Shown here: piece after piece, positions 62,253 through 64,000 of the stretch
Position numbering within the stretch: the first letter of the stretch is position 1
Layout: every line of letters starts with the position of its first letter
NCBI RefSeq assembly: GCF_001633165.1
Contig: NZ_CP015418.1
Coordinates: 1,860,001 to 1,924,000 of the forward strand
Length of the DNA: 64,000 bases
Direction of reading: 5' to 3'
Origin: Rhodovulum sulfidophilum DSM 1374
GTDB lineage: Bacteria > Pseudomonadota > Alphaproteobacteria > Rhodobacterales > Rhodobacteraceae
Made by a program: the position numbers and the translations under genes
The notes under the pieces: model-generated
The model's database searches: none
The model's input: the letters and a program-made list of their open reading frames with translations, nothing else
Told to the model about the DNA's origin: nothing

Positions 62253-63461
62253 ATGTCGCATGTTCTGACCCTGAATGCGGGCTCTTCCTCGCTGAAATTC
62301 GGCTTTTTCCGTTTGAACGGCGCGGCCGACGATCCGGACCCGCGCATCGTCGGCTCGGTCGAGCGGATCGGCACGGGCGAGCGTGCCCGGCTCAAGGCCA
62401 AGCGCCAGGACGGGATGGTGCTGGTCGACCGCGAATTCGGCCGCAACCATGTGGCCGACCACGAAACGGCCCTGGCCCGGGCCGTCGAGTTCCTGAAGGA
62501 ACAGCGCCCGCAGGCCGAGCTTGACGCGGTCGGGCACCGGGTGGTGCATGGCGGGCCCGATTACGACATGCCGGTCGAGCTGACGGGCGAGGTGATGGCG
62601 CGGCTTGCGCAGTTCGAGCCGCTGGCACCGCTGCACCAGCCGCATAACCTGGCGGGCGTGCGCGCGGCGCTGAAGCTGTTCCCCGAGGCCGTGCAGCTGG
62701 CCTGTTTCGACACCGCCTTTCACCGCAACCACCCCTGGGTCAACGACACTTTCGCCATTCCGCGCAAGTATTACGATCAGGGCGTGCGGCGCTACGGGTT
62801 CCATGGGCTCAGCTATCAGTACATTTCCGAGACCTTGCGCGAGACGGCGCCGCATCTGCATATGGGCCGCACCGTCGTCGCCCATCTGGGCAATGGCGCC
62901 TCGATGTGCGGGCTGATGGGCGGGCAGTCTCGGGCCTCGACCATGGGGTTCACGGCGCTTGACGGGTTGCCGATGGGCTCGCGCTGCGGTCAGCTCGACC
63001 CGGGCGTGCTCCTGTACATGCTGAGAAGCGAGGGCATGACGCCGGCCGAGATCGAGGACGAGCTGTATCGCAAGTCGGGGCTTCTGGGGCTGTCGGGGCT
63101 GTCGAACGACATGCGGACGCTCGAGGCCGCGGGTACCGAGGAGGCGCGCCAGGCGATCGACTATTTCGTGTTCCGGATCCGCCGCGAATTGGGCGGTCTG
63201 GTCGCGGCGCTGGGCGGGATCAGCACCATGGTGTTCTGTGGCGGGATCGGCGAGAATTCGGTCCTGATCCGCGAGAAGGTCTGCACCGGTATGGGGTGGA
63301 TCGGCATGGAACTGGACGAAACGCGCAACATGCGCAACGAGCGGATCATCTCGACCGATTTCAGCCGGGTGCGCATTCTGGTCATTCCCACCGACGAGGA
63401 GATCGTGATCGCGCGGGCCGCGCGCGACATGCTGGCGCGGCGCGCTGCGGACGCGGCGTGA
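62253..63461 (+). CDS. ackA: Acetate/propionate kinase
   Basis: A 402-residue acetokinase. The N-terminal LTLNAGSSSLKFGFF loop, GHRVVHGG, the ACFDTAFH catalytic Asp region, RRYGFHGLSYQYI, HLGNGASMCG and GGIGENS segments are all present. It makes ATP and acetate (or a longer short-chain acid) from the acyl phosphate supplied by the preceding phosphotransacetylase. It begins 4 bases after that gene. Substrate chain length is open in this context. Confidence 0.93.
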   Translation: MSHVLTLNAGSSSLKFGFFRLNGAADDPDPRIVGSVERIGTGERARLKAKRQDGMVLVDREFGRNHVADHETALARAVEFLKEQRPQAELDAVGHRVVHGGPDYDMPVELTGEVMARLAQFEPLAPLHQPHNLAGVRAALKLFPEAVQLACFDTAFHRNHPWVNDTFAIPRKYYDQGVRRYGFHGLSYQYISETLRETAPHLHMGRTVVAHLGNGASMCGLMGGQSRASTMGFTALDGLPMGSRCGQLDPGVLLYMLRSEGMTPAEIEDELYRKSGLLGLSGLSNDMRTLEAAGTEEARQAIDYFVFRIRRELGGLVAALGGISTMVFCGGIGENSVLIREKVCTGMGWIGMELDETRNMRNERIISTDFSRVRILVIPTDEEIVIARAARDMLARRAADAA

Positions 63462-63740
63462 TGGGGGCGGCCTTGCTCTCCGGATCGGCGGGCATGTGCC
63501 GCTTGGATATCGGCCGGATCACGATGATGCGGCGCCACTGTGCAGGTCGGTCGGGGCGTCTGTCCGCTTGCCGTGGGGCGGGCGCGAGACTGGCAGCGAG
63601 GGCGTCGTGTCCGCTCCTGACGCATATTCCCATTCTCGGGTCCGCCTTTCGCGCCCGGCCGGCATGGCTGCCATATCCGCATTGCCTGCGGCAGGGGCGC
63701 CTCGGACGGCCGGCCGCGCGATGAAAGCGAGGGAGGCGAC
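63462..63740. other. Intergenic region before the CoA-transferase gene
   Basis: This 279-base gap separates ackA from the CoA-transferase gene. It holds no credible gene. An imperfect symmetric GC element (GCATTGCCTGCGGCAGG, about 63680-63696) lies 45 bases upstream of the next start, and a GAGGGAGGCGAC ribosome site precedes that start. The CoA-transferase may therefore have its own promoter. Confidence 0.4.
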
Positions 63741-64000
63741 ATGAAACGGGCACTGAAACCGGCCGAGGCCGCCGAGATGATCCCCGAGGGTGCGGTGCTG
63801 CTGATCGGCGGTTTCATGGGGGTGGGCGCGCCGCACCGTCTGATCGACGCACTGGTCGCGCGCGGGGTGGGCGGGTTCACCGTCATCGCCAACGATACCG
63901 TGCGGCCGGGCCAGGATATCGGCAAGCTGATCGACGCGCGGCTGGTGGCGAAATGCATCGTCAGCCATATCGGCCTGAACCCCGAGACCCAGCGCCAGAT
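63741..64000 (+). CDS. atoD: 3-oxoacid/acetate CoA-transferase subunit A (3' end outside window)
   Basis: The visible 86 residues begin MKRALKPAEAAEMIPEGAVL and contain LLIGGFMGVGAPHRLIDAL, the glycine-rich CoA-binding signature of family I CoA-transferase alpha subunits. Such enzymes move CoA between short-chain acids and acetate or acetoacetate. The DIGKLIDARLVAKCIVSHIGLNPETQ part continues to the window end, so the gene is cut, and the beta subunit should follow. Which acid pair it uses (acetate, butyrate, acetoacetate or succinate) is not decided. Confidence 0.85.
   Translation, partial: MKRALKPAEAAEMIPEGAVLLIGGFMGVGAPHRLIDALVARGVGGFTVIANDTVRPGQDIGKLIDARLVAKCIVSHIGLNPETQRQ

Noticed and set aside
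1-64000. CRISPR arrays, tRNA and rRNA genes
   Set aside because: No regularly spaced repeats and no tRNA arm-like GGTTCGAATCC segments or rRNA sequence were seen by eye in the intergenic DNA; a dedicated search was not possible here.

Overview
The window reads as a chromosomal segment of a GC-rich alphaproteobacterium of the Rhodobacteraceae (Rhodobacter/Rhodovulum type). This rests on strong G/C third-position bias, on a GcrA cell-cycle regulator, an HvrA/H-NS-like protein, Mcl1, polyhydroxybutyrate genes and an FnrL-type box, and on neighbourhoods typical of that family: TPR protein-ispE near a polyprenyl synthase, argH-small lipoproteins-lysA-TIGR02302, and ftsEX divergent from an MJ0042 zinc-ribbon protein. 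I found no tRNA, rRNA, CRISPR array, prophage or complete insertion sequence. The species assignment is an inference.

Layout. 1-5.6 kb: TPR protein (its start lies outside the window), ispE, a YafP-like acetyltransferase, a long-chain polyprenyl diphosphate synthase, a DUF2007 protein, a TrmN6-like methylase and a YdcH protein. 5.6-12.4 kb: EamA exporter, phaB and phaA, an EAL phosphodiesterase, tag, a TlpA-like thioredoxin and argH. 12.4-18.2 kb: three small envelope genes between argH and lysA (one LptM-like), the large TIGR02302 membrane protein and an EEP-family hydrolase. 18.2-22.3 kb: a probable D-amino-acid/D-glutamate operon (class IV transaminase, DgcA-like, DgcN-like) divergent from mcl1. 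22.6-35.7 kb: LysE exporter, cysK, accA, plsC, ftsEX, zinc-ribbon protein, SulP transporter, N-formylglutamate amidohydrolase, pyk, rpmI-rplT and oxyR. 35.7-50.5 kb: lipA, ssb, a lytic transglycosylase, two tandem DUF6455 proteins behind an FNR-like box, cutA, rimO, an AsmA protein, gcrA, an ABC-2 permease, trpA, ychF, aroQ and a cation/proton antiporter with a cyclic-nucleotide domain.

From 50.5 kb the character becomes more accessory. There is a gene-poor stretch with a 146-bp miniature inverted-repeat element, then a two-gene secreted operon (a phosphodiester-glycosidase-like protein and a cysteine-rich formylglycine-enzyme-like protein with altered active-site positions). These are followed by a UDP-glucuronate 4-epimerase-like gene, an H-NS-family gene with a long relatively AT-rich upstream region, and a divergent LuxR pair in which one partner lacks the DNA-binding domain. 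No luxI is present.

The last 6.5 kb is one tight operon: a FabI-like reductase, a DUF3141 protein with a PhaC-like Cys-Asp-His triad, a MaoC-like/phosphotransacetylase fusion whose hydratase motif is altered, acetate kinase, and (after a 279-bp gap) a CoA-transferase A subunit cut by the window end. Together with phaA, phaB, mcl1 and accA, many genes here act on acetyl-CoA and short acyl-CoAs. The best candidates for undescribed biology are this terminal operon, the HTH-less LuxR partner, the secreted pair at 51.3-54.1 kb, and the FNR-box DUF6455 pair.
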